From: Streptomyces sp. V3I8
GTDB taxonomy: Bacteria; Actinomycetota; Actinomycetes; Streptomycetales; Streptomycetaceae
Assembly (NCBI RefSeq): GCF_030817535.1
Contig: NZ_JAUSZL010000002.1
Location: 7,812,001 to 7,876,000, forward strand
Reading direction: 5' to 3'
DNA length: 64,000 bases
In this document: in pieces, positions 26,125 to 35,594 of the stretch
Position numbering within the stretch: position 1 is the stretch's first letter
Layout of the letters: each line of letters opens with the position of its first letter
Position numbers and translations under genes: made by a program
The notes under the pieces: generated by a model
Told to the model about the DNA's origin: nothing
Databases searched by the model: none
Seen by the model: the letters and a program-made list of their open reading frames with translations, nothing else

Positions 26125-27168
26125 GTGACGGACGGCGACGGACGGCAGCGACGGGCGTACATCGGCTCCTTCACCGCGGCGGGAGGCCTGGGCGTGCTCA
26201 CCGCCGCCGTGGACGGGGAGACCGGCGCGCTGACCCTGCTGAGCGCCGTGGACGGTGTCGCGGACCCCTCCTACCTGGCCCTGTCGCCCGGCGGGGACAT
26301 GCTCTACGCGGTGAGCGAGACGACGCAGGGCGCGATCGCCGCCTACCGGGTGAAGGGCGACGAGCCGGCCCTGGCCGGCGCGCCGGTACCGGTCGGCGGC
26401 GGCGGACCCACGCACCTGAGCCTCTTCGACGGGCACATCCTGACCGCCAACTACGGCTCCGGCAGTGTCAGCGCCGTACCCGTGCGCCACGACGGCAGCC
26501 TCGGCGCCGTCGCCGACGTGCTGCACCACCGGGGCAGCGGCCCGCACACCCAGCGCCAGCAGGGCCCGCACGCCCACCACGTCCAGCCCGACCCGAGCCG
26601 CCGGTGGGCCGTGAGCGTCGACCTCGGCACCGACTCGGTGCGGGTGTGCGCACTGCGGGACGGCACCCTCACGCTGCACAGGGAGATCGCGCTGCGCCCC
26701 GGCTCGGGCCCCCGCCACCTGGCCTTCCACCCGGACGGCGAACGCGCGTACGTCCTCAACGAACTCGCGCCGACCGTCACCGCCTGTCACTGGGACGCCG
26801 TGGAGGGCGCGCTCAGGCCGGTGGGGGAGACGGCTGTGCTGCCCGACCTCCCGGACGGCGACGCCTACCCCTCCGGCATCGTCGTGTCGCCCGACGGCCG
26901 CTTCGTCTGGGCCGCCACGCGCGGCCAGGACGTCGTCTCCGTCCTCGCGCCCACGACGGCCGACGAGGGGCTGGAGCTGGTCGCCACGGTGCCGTGCGGC
27001 GGCGTGTGGCCGCGCGCGCTCGCCCTCGACCCGACGGGCCGCTTCCTGTACGTGGCCAACGAGCGCTCCGGAAACGTCGCGTGGTTCCGGGTGGACCCCG
27101 ACACGGGCCTGCCGCGGCACGGCGGATCGGTCAAGGTGCCCGCGGCGTCCTGCGTGGTGCTCGACTGA
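26125..27168 (+). CDS. Lactonase-family beta-propeller protein
   Basis: 347-aa seven-bladed propeller of the lactonase (Pgl/YbhE-like, PF10282) family; members hydrolyse 6-phosphogluconolactone or other lactones. Signature segments are YIGSFTAAGGLGV at the start, PSYLALSPGGDMLYAVSE, GPHAHHVQPDPSRRW, GSGPRHLAFHPDGERAYVLNE and RFLYVANERSGNV. GTG 26125 has a strong GGAGGA 7 bases upstream. No signal peptide, so cytoplasmic. It ends at a strong bidirectional terminator. The exact substrate is uncertain. Confidence 0.87.
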   Translation: MTDGDGRQRRAYIGSFTAAGGLGVLTAAVDGETGALTLLSAVDGVADPSYLALSPGGDMLYAVSETTQGAIAAYRVKGDEPALAGAPVPVGGGGPTHLSLFDGHILTANYGSGSVSAVPVRHDGSLGAVADVLHHRGSGPHTQRQQGPHAHHVQPDPSRRWAVSVDLGTDSVRVCALRDGTLTLHREIALRPGSGPRHLAFHPDGERAYVLNELAPTVTACHWDAVEGALRPVGETAVLPDLPDGDAYPSGIVVSPDGRFVWAATRGQDVVSVLAPTTADEGLELVATVPCGGVWPRALALDPTGRFLYVANERSGNVAWFRVDPDTGLPRHGGSVKVPAASCVVLD

Positions 27169-27178
27169 GAGGTCCGGC

Positions 27179-27225
27179 AACCCCGAAGGGCCCGGCTCCG
27201 GAGACGGAGCGGGCCCTTCGGGGTT
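27179..27225. terminator. Strong bidirectional terminator
   Basis: AACCCCGAAGGGCCCGG...CTCCG (27179-27200) pairs with CGGAGCGGGCCCTTCGGGGTT (27205-27225, shown with one bulged base) around GAGA. It sits between the convergent lactonase and chelatase-like genes, and the AA/TT ends give a short T-tract in both directions. Confidence 0.9.
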
Positions 27226-27246
27226 GGTGCGTGTGCGCGGCCTGCG

Positions 27247-28170
27247 CTAGCGGACCGGCGCGCCCTGCTGCTGGGGCGGCGCGATCCCGAGCGCCGTCGT
27301 GTACTTCGCGAGCGCCAGCTTGCCGATCGCGGGGTACGGGCCCAGCGCCTCGGCGGCGGAACAGCCCGCCTCCTTCGCGGCCTCGTCGAGCAGACCCGCG
27401 TCCAGCTCGGGGCCGATCAGGTACGGGGCGAGCGCCAGCTGGTGGGAGCCGGAGCTGCGCAGCTGCTCGGCGGTGGCCGCGATCGCGCCCTCCTCGTCGA
27501 GCGCCGCCGCCATCACCGGCACGGCGAGCCGCGCGGCGAGCAGCATGCCGGTGATGCCGGCCGCCTGCACGGCCTCGTCGCCGCCCACGGACGCCAGGAT
27601 GATGCCGTCCGCGGCCGTCGCCACGGTGAACAGCCTGGCCCGGTCGGCGCGCGCCAGACCCGCCTCCGACAGGCGTACGTGCAGCGCCTCCGCGAGCAGC
27701 GGGTGCGGGCCGAGGACGTCAGTCAGGTCGGCCGCGACACGGCTGTCCATGACGGACTGGCGGACGCGGCGCAGCAGCGCGCTGTCCGGGCCCGCGAGCA
27801 GCGGCACGACCACGGCCACGGGGCCGTCGGGCTCCACCACGTCCCCCCCGGCCTCGCGGGCCTGCTCGAAGCGCGCGGCGCGCTCCTCGGAGGCGTGCGC
27901 GAGCACCGACTGGAGGGTCGGGAACTCCGCGTCGTCCCCGTCCAGGTACCCGATCCGGGCGTCGAGGCCGGGCAGCTCGGAGCGCGCGATGCTCACGATC
28001 TCCTCGGCGAGGCTGCGGGTCGCGGCGCTGGGCGTGCCCGGCACCGCGAGGACGAGCGCGGGCGCGCCCTCGGGAGCCGCCAACGGTTCCGGTCGGCGGT
28101 GCCGGCCGGGCTGGCGGGGTCGCGGCATTCGTACTGGCAGGCCGGACGCGGGCCCAGTGGGGGAGCTCAT
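27247..28170 (-). CDS. Sirohydrochlorin chelatase/CbiX-like protein, altered active site
   Basis: 307-aa protein with the two-domain CbiX/SirB layout: an N-terminal half starting ALVLAVPGTPSAATRS and a second half with GGDEAVQAAGITGMLLAARL. Family chelatases insert Fe or Co into sirohydrochlorin using a His in a GHGS loop; here the first loop reads VPGTPS and has no His, so activity is doubtful. ATG 28170 has no clear Shine-Dalgarno; TAACAT (28179-28184, minus strand) just upstream could be a -10 giving a leaderless or nearly leaderless mRNA. Residues 1-35 are Pro/Arg-rich. Confidence 0.75.
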   Translation of the reverse strand: MSSPTGPASGLPVRMPRPRQPGRHRRPEPLAAPEGAPALVLAVPGTPSAATRSLAEEIVSIARSELPGLDARIGYLDGDDAEFPTLQSVLAHASEERAARFEQAREAGGDVVEPDGPVAVVVPLLAGPDSALLRRVRQSVMDSRVAADLTDVLGPHPLLAEALHVRLSEAGLARADRARLFTVATAADGIILASVGGDEAVQAAGITGMLLAARLAVPVMAAALDEEGAIAATAEQLRSSGSHQLALAPYLIGPELDAGLLDEAAKEAGCSAAEALGPYPAIGKLALAKYTTALGIAPPQQQGAPVR

Positions 28171-28289
28171 GGCGCCGAATGTTACTGGTTTCCTGGGCTC
28201 CCCTGTTCGGGGAGGGTGCAGGTGAGCGGTATCCGTCCGGTTTTGTCTGATGAGTTACGTACGGATGGATCTCCCTGCCTGTCAGGGGA

Positions 28290-29423
28290 TCACGGTGTGC
28301 GATTGCGGGAACACGTGTCCGAGGCGTCCGGCACGTCCGGGGTGTCCGTCACGACGTACAGCATGCTGTCGTCGCGTGGCAGTGTCAGACGCCCGGCGGC
28401 CAGGTCGGAGGCGATGCCGACGGCGCCGTCGAGCGGATCACCCGCGGCCGGCACCTGCCGCGCGTACGGCAGCCGGTCCGTCAGGGCCGCCCGCAGGGGT
28501 ACGAGGAGGGGGTCGCCCATCCTGAACAGTCCACCGGTGAGGGCGAGACGCACCTCCCCGGGCTCCCCGCCGGCTCCCGCGGACGCGGCCTCCGCCCGGG
28601 TGGGGCACACCGCGGCGGCCGAGTCGGCGATGTGCCGGGCCGCGGCGGCCAGGATGCCGGCCGCGACCGGATCGCCGCCGTCGGCGCAGGCGGCCACCAT
28701 GGGCGCGAAGGACGCCAGCACGGCGGGCCGGTCCGGGCGCGGATAGAGCTGTCGCGGCAACGCCGGGGCGGACCCGAACGCCTCCTCGGCGCCCGACAGG
28801 AGCGGGCGCGAGCCGCCGGGCCGCCCGTCGTAGGCGCGCAGCGCCGCGTCGAGGCCCGCCCGGCCGATCCACGCCCCGCTGCCGCTGTCGCCGAGCAGAT
28901 GTCCCCAGCCGTCCGCCCTGCGCCACGCGCGCAGGTCCGTGCCGATCGCGATCATCCCGGTGCCGGCCGCGACGACCGCGCCCACCCGCTGCCCGAGCGC
29001 ACCCGTGTAGGCCGCGACGGCGTCGGCGACCAGGGCCAGCCGCCGTACGCCGAGCTCACGGGCGAGCGCCGGGTGCAGGTCGGCGCGCAGCGAGTCGCCC
29101 AGCGTGGTGAGGCCGGCGGCGCCCACGGTGACGGCCCGGAGCGTGCCGACCCCGGTATCGGCCATCAACCGCCGGGCCATCGGTACCAGTTGCCCCAGCA
29201 GGTGCCCGGCGTCGATGCCGTGCGCCCCGGTGCGCACCGGCTCCCCGGACGTCAGCGGCTCGGTGACCGGGCCCCCGTCGACGGCCAGCACGACCCGCAG
29301 CCCCGAGCCGCCGGAGTCCACCCCGAGGACGCCCGACCCGTCGGCGGTGCCGGTACCGGTCGCGGCAGCCGCCGGTCCGGGGTGTGCGCGGTGGCGGAGC
29401 GGCTCGGTCGGTGGACGCGGCAA
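28290..29423 (-). CDS. BadF/BadG/BcrA/BcrD-type ATPase, likely N-acetylglucosamine kinase
   Basis: 377-aa ASKHA-fold kinase of the BadF family (PF01869), related to N-acetylglucosamine kinases. Phosphate-binding motif GVDSGGSGLRVVL follows a low-complexity leader; AGTGMIAIG and GDSGSGAWIGRAG form the rest of the ATP and sugar site, and LTGGLFRMGDPL closes the second domain. TTG 29423 is supported by AGGGAAGGAG at ideal spacing. The role would be recycling of amino sugars from wall or chitin; the substrate is inferred from family only. Confidence 0.82.
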   Translation of the reverse strand: MPRPPTEPLRHRAHPGPAAAATGTGTADGSGVLGVDSGGSGLRVVLAVDGGPVTEPLTSGEPVRTGAHGIDAGHLLGQLVPMARRLMADTGVGTLRAVTVGAAGLTTLGDSLRADLHPALARELGVRRLALVADAVAAYTGALGQRVGAVVAAGTGMIAIGTDLRAWRRADGWGHLLGDSGSGAWIGRAGLDAALRAYDGRPGGSRPLLSGAEEAFGSAPALPRQLYPRPDRPAVLASFAPMVAACADGGDPVAAGILAAAARHIADSAAAVCPTRAEAASAGAGGEPGEVRLALTGGLFRMGDPLLVPLRAALTDRLPYARQVPAAGDPLDGAVGIASDLAAGRLTLPRDDSMLYVVTDTPDVPDASDTCSRNRTP

Positions 29424-29573
29424 GCTGCGCTCCTTCCCTCTGACCGGTCCGGTCGGTCCGGTCGGCCGGCAGGACCTCGGCGAGGAGGAAGACTAGCGCC
29501 CGGCGGGCGGTCCCCGTGCGCAGGCCGCACCGCGTATGCGGGGCGCCGGCGTATGCCAGTAGAGTGACGCGCC

Positions 29574-30251
29574 GTGGCACCACGACCCTTACACGAACTT
29601 GTCGAAGCAGGCTGGGCGCATGCTCTGGAACCTGTGGCCGAACGCATCGCCGCGATGGGCGACTTCCTGCGGGCCGAGATCGCGGCCGGCCGGACCTATC
29701 TGCCGGCGGGGGCGAACGTCCTGCGGGCCTTCCAGCAGCCCTTCGACGACGTCCGCGTCCTGATCGTCGGTCAGGACCCCTATCCCACGCCGGGGATGGC
29801 CATCGGGCTGAGTTTCGCGGTGGCGCCCGAGGTGCGTTCGCTGCCGGGCAGCCTGGAGAACATCTACCGGGAACTGCACACGGACCTCGGTCTGCCCAGG
29901 CCGTCCAACGGTGACCTCACGCCGTGGACCCGGCAGGGCGTGCTGCTGCTCAACAGGGCGCTCACGACGGCCCCGCGCAAACCGGCCGCGCACCGCGGCA
30001 AGGGCTGGGAGGAAGTCACGGAGCAGGCGATCCGGGCACTGGCGGCCCGCGGGAAACCGCTCGTGTCGATCCTGTGGGGCCGTGACGCCCGCAACGCGCG
30101 GCCGCTGCTGGGCGACCTGCCCTCGGTGGAGTCGGCCCACCCCTCGCCGATGTCGGCGGACCGCGGCTTCTTCGGCTCACGTCCGTTCAGCCGGACCAAC
30201 GAGCTGCTGATCCAGCAGGGCGCGCAGCCGGTGGAGTGGCAGCTGCCGTGA
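29574..30251 (+). CDS. ung: Uracil-DNA glycosylase
   Basis: 225-aa family 1 uracil-DNA glycosylase that removes uracil from DNA as the first step of base excision repair. Water-activating loop [16 protein letters not shown] contains the catalytic Asp, and the [18 protein letters not shown] loop contains the catalytic His and the minor-groove intercalation residues. Length and ends are normal for the family. The start is GTG 29574. A stem-type terminator follows. Confidence 0.97.
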   Translation: MAPRPLHELVEAGWAHALEPVAERIAAMGDFLRAEIAAGRTYLPAGANVLRAFQQPFDDVRVLIVGQDPYPTPGMAIGLSFAVAPEVRSLPGSLENIYRELHTDLGLPRPSNGDLTPWTRQGVLLLNRALTTAPRKPAAHRGKGWEEVTEQAIRALAARGKPLVSILWGRDARNARPLLGDLPSVESAHPSPMSADRGFFGSRPFSRTNELLIQQGAQPVEWQLP

Positions 30252-30267
30252 GGCAGGTGCGGTGACC

Positions 30268-30301
30268 GTCGGCGGTCGGGGGTTGCCCCCTTGCCGCCGA
30301 C
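30268..30301 (+). terminator. Stem-type terminator after ung
   Basis: GTCGGCGG-TC-GGGGG (30268-30282) pairs with CCCCC-TTG-CCGCCGAC (30286-30301) around a very short loop. A strong stem with small internal mismatch and no T-tract, 16 bp after the stop codon. Confidence 0.65.
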
Positions 30302-30446
30302 CGCGCTGATCACGGCGGGTTTCCCGCCCCCTCGTGCCGTCGGGAAACAGGAAACCCATCGACCCCCTTGATATCCGGCGGCCAGTCTGGTGCCCGGAAG
30401 AACGAGTACGACCTGCGACCGGGCAGGCCGACCACAAGGGGGAAAC

Positions 30447-30812
30447 ATGCGCAAGCTGTTCAACGGAGCGCTCGCGATGGCGACCGCGGCCACGGCGATG
30501 GTGGCGTTCGCCGGTACGGCCGACGCCAGGCCGGCCGCCGACTGGGCCGGGTGCCCGTCCGGCGCCGTCTGCATCTACCCGCAGAACCAGAACCCCGCCC
30601 AGCGGCCCAGCAACGTCTACTGGGCCTACGGACCGCACAACCTGAGCAACCAGGTGGGCTGGCACTGGGTCCTCAACAACCAGACCGGCGGCGCCTCCGC
30701 CGAGCTGTGCCTGAACTACGGCGGCACGAACTGCAACTACACCATCGGGGCCCAGAAGGGTGTGTACGCGGACCTCGGGCCGGTCAACTCGATCAAGCTG
30801 AACCGTCCGTAG
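30447..30812 (+). CDS. Small secreted protein, peptidase inhibitor I36-like
   Basis: 121-aa secreted protein. Sec signal peptide MRKLFNGALAMATAATAMVAFAG with likely cleavage after ADA (near residue 27). The mature part has four cysteines (CPSGAVC and CLNYGGTNC) and the aromatic/Asn-rich pattern of the peptidase inhibitor I36 family, related to the S. nigrescens metalloproteinase inhibitor SMPI. ATG 30447 has AAGGGGGAAAC upstream. A strong terminator follows. Whether it inhibits a protease cannot be told from sequence. Confidence 0.8.
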   Translation: MRKLFNGALAMATAATAMVAFAGTADARPAADWAGCPSGAVCIYPQNQNPAQRPSNVYWAYGPHNLSNQVGWHWVLNNQTGGASAELCLNYGGTNCNYTIGAQKGVYADLGPVNSIKLNRP

Positions 30813-30827
30813 GGCCTCACGCACGGA

Positions 30828-30870
30828 GTACGTCCGGAGCCGCGTCCGCGGCTCCGGACGTACGTGTTTT
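30828..30870 (+). terminator. Rho-independent terminator
   Basis: GTACGTCCGGAGCCGCG (30828-30844) pairs perfectly with CGCGGCTCCGGACGTAC (30847-30863), followed by GTGTTTT. It ends the small secreted protein transcript. Confidence 0.9.
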
Positions 30871-30975
30871 CCCCGCACCTCGTGCCACATCGGTCAAATG
30901 CTGAGCCATCGCCACATCCCGCCCCTACTGTGGAGGTGGGCCGCCTCACGGCTCTTGCGCGCGACAACGGGGGAT

Positions 30976-33900
30976 GTGGTGGGGGAGCAGTACACCGGTG
31001 ACCGACGTGAACCACGACCGCCCGACGACACCGTCGCGGACTTCCCCGCCCAGCTGCGGCGCCTGCGCCGGCAGCGCGGGCTCTCGCTGGCCGACATGGC
31101 CCGGCAGGCGCACTACAGCAAGGGCTATCTCAGCAAGATCGAGACGGGTGCCAAGCGGGCCACCGTCGACGTCGCGCGGCGCTGCGACCAGATCCTGCGG
31201 GCCGAGGGCGGGCTGCTGCGGCTGCTGACGCAGGACACCGAGGGCGACGGCGCCGCGCCCGGCCGGACGGGGCCCGACGCACTGTGTCCCTATCGCGGCC
31301 TGTCGGCGTTCACCGCCCGGGACGCGCGATGGTTCTTCGGCCGCGAGCGGGCCACCGCCGCCCTGGTCGAGCGGGTCTTCGAACGGATCGGCGGCGGACC
31401 CCTGATGGTCGTCGCCCCTTCGGGCGCCGGCAAGTCCTCGCTGCTCAACGCCGGTCTCGTACCGGCCTTCCGGGACCCGGCGGGCTTTCCCATGCCGGGT
31501 GCCGAGCGGTGGCCGGTGGTGGCGTTCACGCCCACCGCGCATCCGCTGCGGGAGCTGCTGACGAGCGTCGCGAAGACGCTGGACGCCGATCCCGGCGTCA
31601 CCGCGGAGCAGGTGCGGGAGCGGCCCGAGGTCCTGCTGGAAGCGGTGCGGCGCACGACCGACGGGAGCGCCGCCGCCGACGGGGACGGCCGGCCGCCGCC
31701 GGTGCGGCCGGTGTTCCTCGTCGACCAGTTCGAGGAGCTGTTCACCCTCTGCTCCGACAAGGACGAGCGGCGCGCCTTCGTCCGGGTGCTGTGCGCCGTG
31801 TCGACGTCCGGCCGCCCGTCGTCCCCGGCGGGCCCGGCCGGCCACGATCCGGCCGTGGTGGTCCTGGGCGTACGGGCCGACCTGTCCGGCAACTGCCTCG
31901 AATTCCCCGAGCTGGCAGCGGCGTTCGCAGACGGGCTGTTCGTACTGCCGCCGATGTCCGTCGCCGGACTGCGGGAGGCGATCACGCGCCCCGCCGACCT
32001 CACCGGACTCACCCTGGAGCCGGGGCTCGTCCCGCTGCTGCTGCGGGACGCCGGGCTGCGCGCGGAACCGGAAGGACTGCCCGGCGAGGGACCGGACACC
32101 GGGCGTTCCCTGCCGGACGTCACCCCTTCCGGTGCGCTGCCGCTGATCTCCCACGCACTGCTCACCACCTGGCAGCGGCGCGAGGGCGCCACCCTGACCG
32201 TCGCCGGGTACGAGCGCACCGGCGGGATCCGGGGAGCGGTCGCCCGGACCGCCGAGGACGTGTTCGCGGGCCTCCACCCGGCCGAGCAGCGGACGATCCG
32301 CAGGATCCTGGTGCGCCTGGTCCACGTCGCCGACGGCACCGGACCGACCCGGCGCCGGATGAGCCGGCCCGCGCTGATGGAGCGGCTGGCCGACGCGGAC
32401 GGCGCCACGGCCGCCCTGGACGCCTTCGTACGGGCCCGCCTGATCACCGCCGACCGCGACACGGTCGAGATCGCCCACGAGGCGCTGCTGCACGCCTGGC
32501 CCCGGCTGCGCGGCTGGATCGACGCGGACCGGGACGGACTGCTGATCCACCAGCAGCTCGCGCACGCCGCCGACGAGTGGGAGCGCGAGGGCGGCGACCC
32601 GTCCGCCCTCTACCGGGGCACCCGGCTCGACACCGTCAGGACATGGGCCGAGGAACTGGACGGCCGCAGCCGGCTCAGCGCGCGCGAGGAGGCGTTCCTG
32701 CGCGCGAGCCGCGCCGAGGAGGCCGACCGGCAGCGGCAGGCCCGCCGGCAGGTCCGGCGCCGGCAGGGCACGCTGACCACGCTGGTGGTGCTGCTGGCGC
32801 TCGCCGTCGTCGCCGGAGCGCTGGCGTACCGGCAGCGCTCCGCCGCGCTGCACCAGGAGCGGATCGCCCGTTCCCACGCGCTCGCCGCGCAGTCCGCCTC
32901 CCTGGCCGCCGGCCGGCCCGAGGCCTCGATCCGGCTCGCCGAGGAGGCCTATCGCTCCCAGTCGACGCCCGAGGCGCGCGGCGCCCTGCTCAGCACCCAG
33001 GCGCAGCCCTTCGCGGCCCGGCTCGGCGGGTACCGCGGGCCGGTCAACTCGGTGGCGTTCGCGCCCGACGGCCGCACGCTGGCCGCCGCCAGTTCGGACG
33101 GCACGGTGACCTTGCGACGGCTCGCGGACCGCCGTACGGCCGCCACGTTCACGATGTACGGGCGGGTCCGCTCGGTCGCCTTCGGCCCCGACGGCCGTAC
33201 GCTCGCGGCGGGCGGCCCGGACTCGCCGGTGCGGCTGTGGGACACGGCCCGCCACCGTACGCGGGCGGTGCTGCCGGTGAGCACCGAGGGCGCCCGGGCC
33301 GTGGCCTTCGACCCCCGCGGACGCCTGCTGGCGATCGCGGCGACCGACGGCTCGGTCCAGGTGTGGGACATCGGCCGGGGGCGCCGCGTCACGTCCTTCA
33401 CCGGCCACACCGGGCAGGTCGACACACTGGCGTACTCCCCGGACGGGCGGACCCTGGCGTCGGCCGGCGCCGACCGGACCGTACGGCTGTGGGACACGGT
33501 GCGCGACCGGCCCGCGGGCGTCCTCGAAGGGCACAACGACGAGGTGCTGGGCGTGGCGTTCGCGCCGGACGGGCGGAGTCTGGCGAGCGGGGGAGCCGAC
33601 CGGACCGTACGGCTGTGGGACCTGGCACGGCACCGGACGACCGCGGTCCTGACCGGGCACAGCGACGACGTCAACGCGGTCGCCTACCTGCCGGACGGAG
33701 CCACGGTCGTCAGTGCGGGCGGGGACGGCACGACCCGGCTGTGGGACGTGCGCGCCGGGATGCAGACGCTGACGCTCACCGGCCACACCGACTACACGAT
33801 GGGGGTGGCCGTGAACGCCGGCGGGACCGTGCTCGCCACCGCCGGGTTCGACCAGTCGGTGGTGCTGTGGACGCTGGGCGGGCCGGTGCTGACGGCCCGT

Positions 33901-34851
33901 CCGTTCACCGAGGTCTGGCAGTCCGCGTACAGCCCCGGCGGCAGGCTGCTGGCGACCGCCGCCACCGATCACACGGTGCGGTTGTGGGACGTGGCGCGGC
34001 ACCGGTCCGTCGCGACGCTGCGGGGGCACCGCTCGGCCGTGTTCTCGGTGGCGTTCGCCCCCGACGCACGGACGGTGGCCTCGGCCGGTTCCGACGGCAC
34101 GGTCCGGCTGTGGGACGTGGCGGCCCGCCGTCGGCTCGCCACACTCACCGGGCACCGCGGGGACGTGTTCGCGGTGGCGTTCGCCCCGGACGGCGCGCTG
34201 CTGGCGTCGGCGGGCGCGGACGGTACGGTGCGGCTGTGGGACGCGGCCACCCGCCGCCCCCTGGCCACGCTCACCGGACACACGGACTTCGTCAACGGTG
34301 TCGCCTTCAGCCCCGACGGGCGCACCCTGGCCGGCGCGGGCGACGACCTGACGGTGCGGCTGTGGGACGTGGCGACCCGCCGCCCTCTGGCCACGCTCAC
34401 CGGTCACACGGGCGCGGTGCGGGCGGTGGCGTTCAGCCCGGACGGCCGAGCGCTGGCGAGCGGCGGCAACGACGGGACCGTACGTCTGTGGGACGTCCGC
34501 CGGCACCGTTGCACGGCGGTGCTGCGGGGCCACACCGGGGCGGTGCGCGGCATCGCGTTCTCGCCCGGCGGCCGTCTGCTGGCCAGCAGCGGCAGCGACC
34601 GTACGGTGCGGCTGTGGGAGGTGGCCGGGCGGCGGCCGTGGGCCACGCTGACCGGTCATACGAACGCGGTGTGGGGCACCGTGTTCTCCCCGGACGGGCG
34701 GACGGTGGCGAGCAGCAGCAACGACGGGACCGTGCGGCTGTGGGACCTGGACGTGTCGGCGCGGTTCGCGGCGATCTGCCGGCTGCGGCTGCCGGCGCCG
34801 GGCGCGTCGGCGTGCCCGCGCCGGGCTACGGCGCGGCGAGCCGTGCCATGA
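30976..34851 (+). CDS. XRE-HTH / nSTAND1 NTPase / 14x WD40 protein
   Basis: 1291-aa multidomain protein. Order: an XRE-type HTH (about 24-82; [21 protein letters not shown]), an nSTAND1 NTPase with Walker [10 protein letters not shown] (148-156) and Walker [11 protein letters not shown], one transmembrane helix (about 598-620), then 14 WD40 repeats (from 690), enough for two seven-bladed propellers. Proteins of this layout are signal-dependent switches; some STAND NTPases act in phage defence or programmed cell death, others in development. GTG 30976 is chosen with GGGGGA upstream; 30898 starts a longer frame without support. The HTH before a membrane helix means that, if it binds DNA, it does so at the membrane. 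The 3' end overlaps the convergent TetR gene by 26 bp. Confidence 0.88.
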   Translation: MVGEQYTGDRREPRPPDDTVADFPAQLRRLRRQRGLSLADMARQAHYSKGYLSKIETGAKRATVDVARRCDQILRAEGGLLRLLTQDTEGDGAAPGRTGPDALCPYRGLSAFTARDARWFFGRERATAALVERVFERIGGGPLMVVAPSGAGKSSLLNAGLVPAFRDPAGFPMPGAERWPVVAFTPTAHPLRELLTSVAKTLDADPGVTAEQVRERPEVLLEAVRRTTDGSAAADGDGRPPPVRPVFLVDQFEELFTLCSDKDERRAFVRVLCAVSTSGRPSSPAGPAGHDPAVVVLGVRADLSGNCLEFPELAAAFADGLFVLPPMSVAGLREAITRPADLTGLTLEPGLVPLLLRDAGLRAEPEGLPGEGPDTGRSLPDVTPSGALPLISHALLTTWQRREGATLTVAGYERTGGIRGAVARTAEDVFAGLHPAEQRTIRRILVRLVHVADGTGPTRRRMSRPALMERLADADGATAALDAFVRARLITADRDTVEIAHEALLHAWPRLRGWIDADRDGLLIHQQLAHAADEWEREGGDPSALYRGTRLDTVRTWAEELDGRSRLSAREEAFLRASRAEEADRQRQARRQVRRRQGTLTTLVVLLALAVVAGALAYRQRSAALHQERIARSHALAAQSASLAAGRPEASIRLAEEAYRSQSTPEARGALLSTQAQPFAARLGGYRGPVNSVAFAPDGRTLAAASSDGTVTLRRLADRRTAATFTMYGRVRSVAFGPDGRTLAAGGPDSPVRLWDTARHRTRAVLPVSTEGARAVAFDPRGRLLAIAATDGSVQVWDIGRGRRVTSFTGHTGQVDTLAYSPDGRTLASAGADRTVRLWDTVRDRPAGVLEGHNDEVLGVAFAPDGRSLASGGADRTVRLWDLARHRTTAVLTGHSDDVNAVAYLPDGATVVSAGGDGTTRLWDVRAGMQTLTLTGHTDYTMGVAVNAGGTVLATAGFDQSVVLWTLGGPVLTARPFTEVWQSAYSPGGRLLATAATDHTVRLWDVARHRSVATLRGHRSAVFSVAFAPDARTVASAGSDGTVRLWDVAARRRLATLTGHRGDVFAVAFAPDGALLASAGADGTVRLWDAATRRPLATLTGHTDFVNGVAFSPDGRTLAGAGDDLTVRLWDVATRRPLATLTGHTGAVRAVAFSPDGRALASGGNDGTVRLWDVRRHRCTAVLRGHTGAVRGIAFSPGGRLLASSGSDRTVRLWEVAGRRPWATLTGHTNAVWGTVFSPDGRTVASSSNDGTVRLWDLDVSARFAAICRLRLPAPGASACPRRATARRAVP

Positions 34852-35503
34852 CGGCGTCGAGGGCGAGGGTGAGCGTGAAGTCGTACTCGGCGTCGCTGTC
34901 GAAGCGTGCCAGCTCGGCGGCGGCTTCGGCGACGAGGGGCAGACCCGACCGCTCCAGCACGGCCCGGCGGCGCGCGATGCCGGGGACGTCGGTCGTGCCG
35001 TAGGTGGGTCCCGCGCGGACTTCGCGCAGCAGCGTGCCGATCAGGGTGGCGAGCAGGCTGCGCAGGACGGGAACGGCGTCGCGCGGCGGACAGCCCGCGG
35101 CACGGAACACCGCGAGGACCGCCTCGACCGGGGCGAGTGCTTCGGACGAGGACAGCTGACGGGTGAGCACGAGCGGTGCGGCCCGGGGGTGGGCGAGGGT
35201 CCGGTCGCGGAACGCGTGGCCGACGGCCCACAGGTCGCCACGCAGGTCACCGGTGGGTTCGGGCAGGCGCATCGACCCGAGGAGCCGCTCGGTCACCGCG
35301 TCGAGCAGGCCGTCCTTGCCGGCGACGTGGTTGTAGAGGCTCTTCGCGTCGACGCCGAGGGTCCGGGCGACCGAGCGCATGGAGACCGCGTCGATGCCGT
35401 CGGCGTCGATGACCTCGAGGGTGGCGTCGACGATCGCGTCGCGGTCCAACTGCGGCGCCCCCTTGGGAGGACGTCCCCTTCGGGGCTTTTGTGTCGCGGT
35501 CAT
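34826..35503 (-). CDS. TetR-family regulator of the MBL operon
   Basis: 225-aa TetR regulator of the subclass with a GRPPKGAPQLDRDAIVDATLEVID start and a TetR_C_1-type C-terminal domain, as in TetR(class A-E)-like proteins. HTH continues as SMRSVARTLGVDAKSLYNHVAGKDGLLDAV. ATG 35503. It is divergent from the MBL-SnoaL-MBL operon with a 91-bp gap full of palindromes, so it is the likely repressor. Its 3' end overlaps the nSTAND gene by 26 bp. Confidence 0.9.
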   Translation of the reverse strand: MTATQKPRRGRPPKGAPQLDRDAIVDATLEVIDADGIDAVSMRSVARTLGVDAKSLYNHVAGKDGLLDAVTERLLGSMRLPEPTGDLRGDLWAVGHAFRDRTLAHPRAAPLVLTRQLSSSEALAPVEAVLAVFRAAGCPPRDAVPVLRSLLATLIGTLLREVRAGPTYGTTDVPGIARRRAVLERSGLPLVAEAAAELARFDSDAEYDFTLTLALDAVMARLAAP

Positions 35504-35522
35504 GGCCTCATGATGCCCGGCA

Positions 35523-35579
35523 TTGCATTAATCCACAACGTGGGTATATTGACTCCCTGCAATACCCACGGCGTGGGTA
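35523..35579 (+). promoter_or_regulatory. Promoter and paired operators of the MBL operon
   Basis: -35 TTGCAT (35523-35528) and -10 TATATT (35545-35550) have a 16-bp spacer. The imperfect palindrome CCACAACGTGG (35533-35543) lies in the spacer; the perfect one TACCCACGGCGTGGGTA (35563-35579) lies over the transcription start region. Both share the CCAC-n3-GTGG core, spaced 33 bp centre to centre. ATTGCA (35522) and TGCAAT (35558) form an outer inverted repeat. Confidence 0.7.
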
Positions 35580-35594
35580 AAGGAAGGAGCGGCG

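Noticed and set aside
30898..30975. ATG start extending the nSTAND protein by 26 residues
   Set aside because: The added residues (LSHRHIPPLLWRW...) lack conservation features and a ribosome binding site; GTG 30976 has a GGGGGA in front and leads directly into the conserved HTH region.
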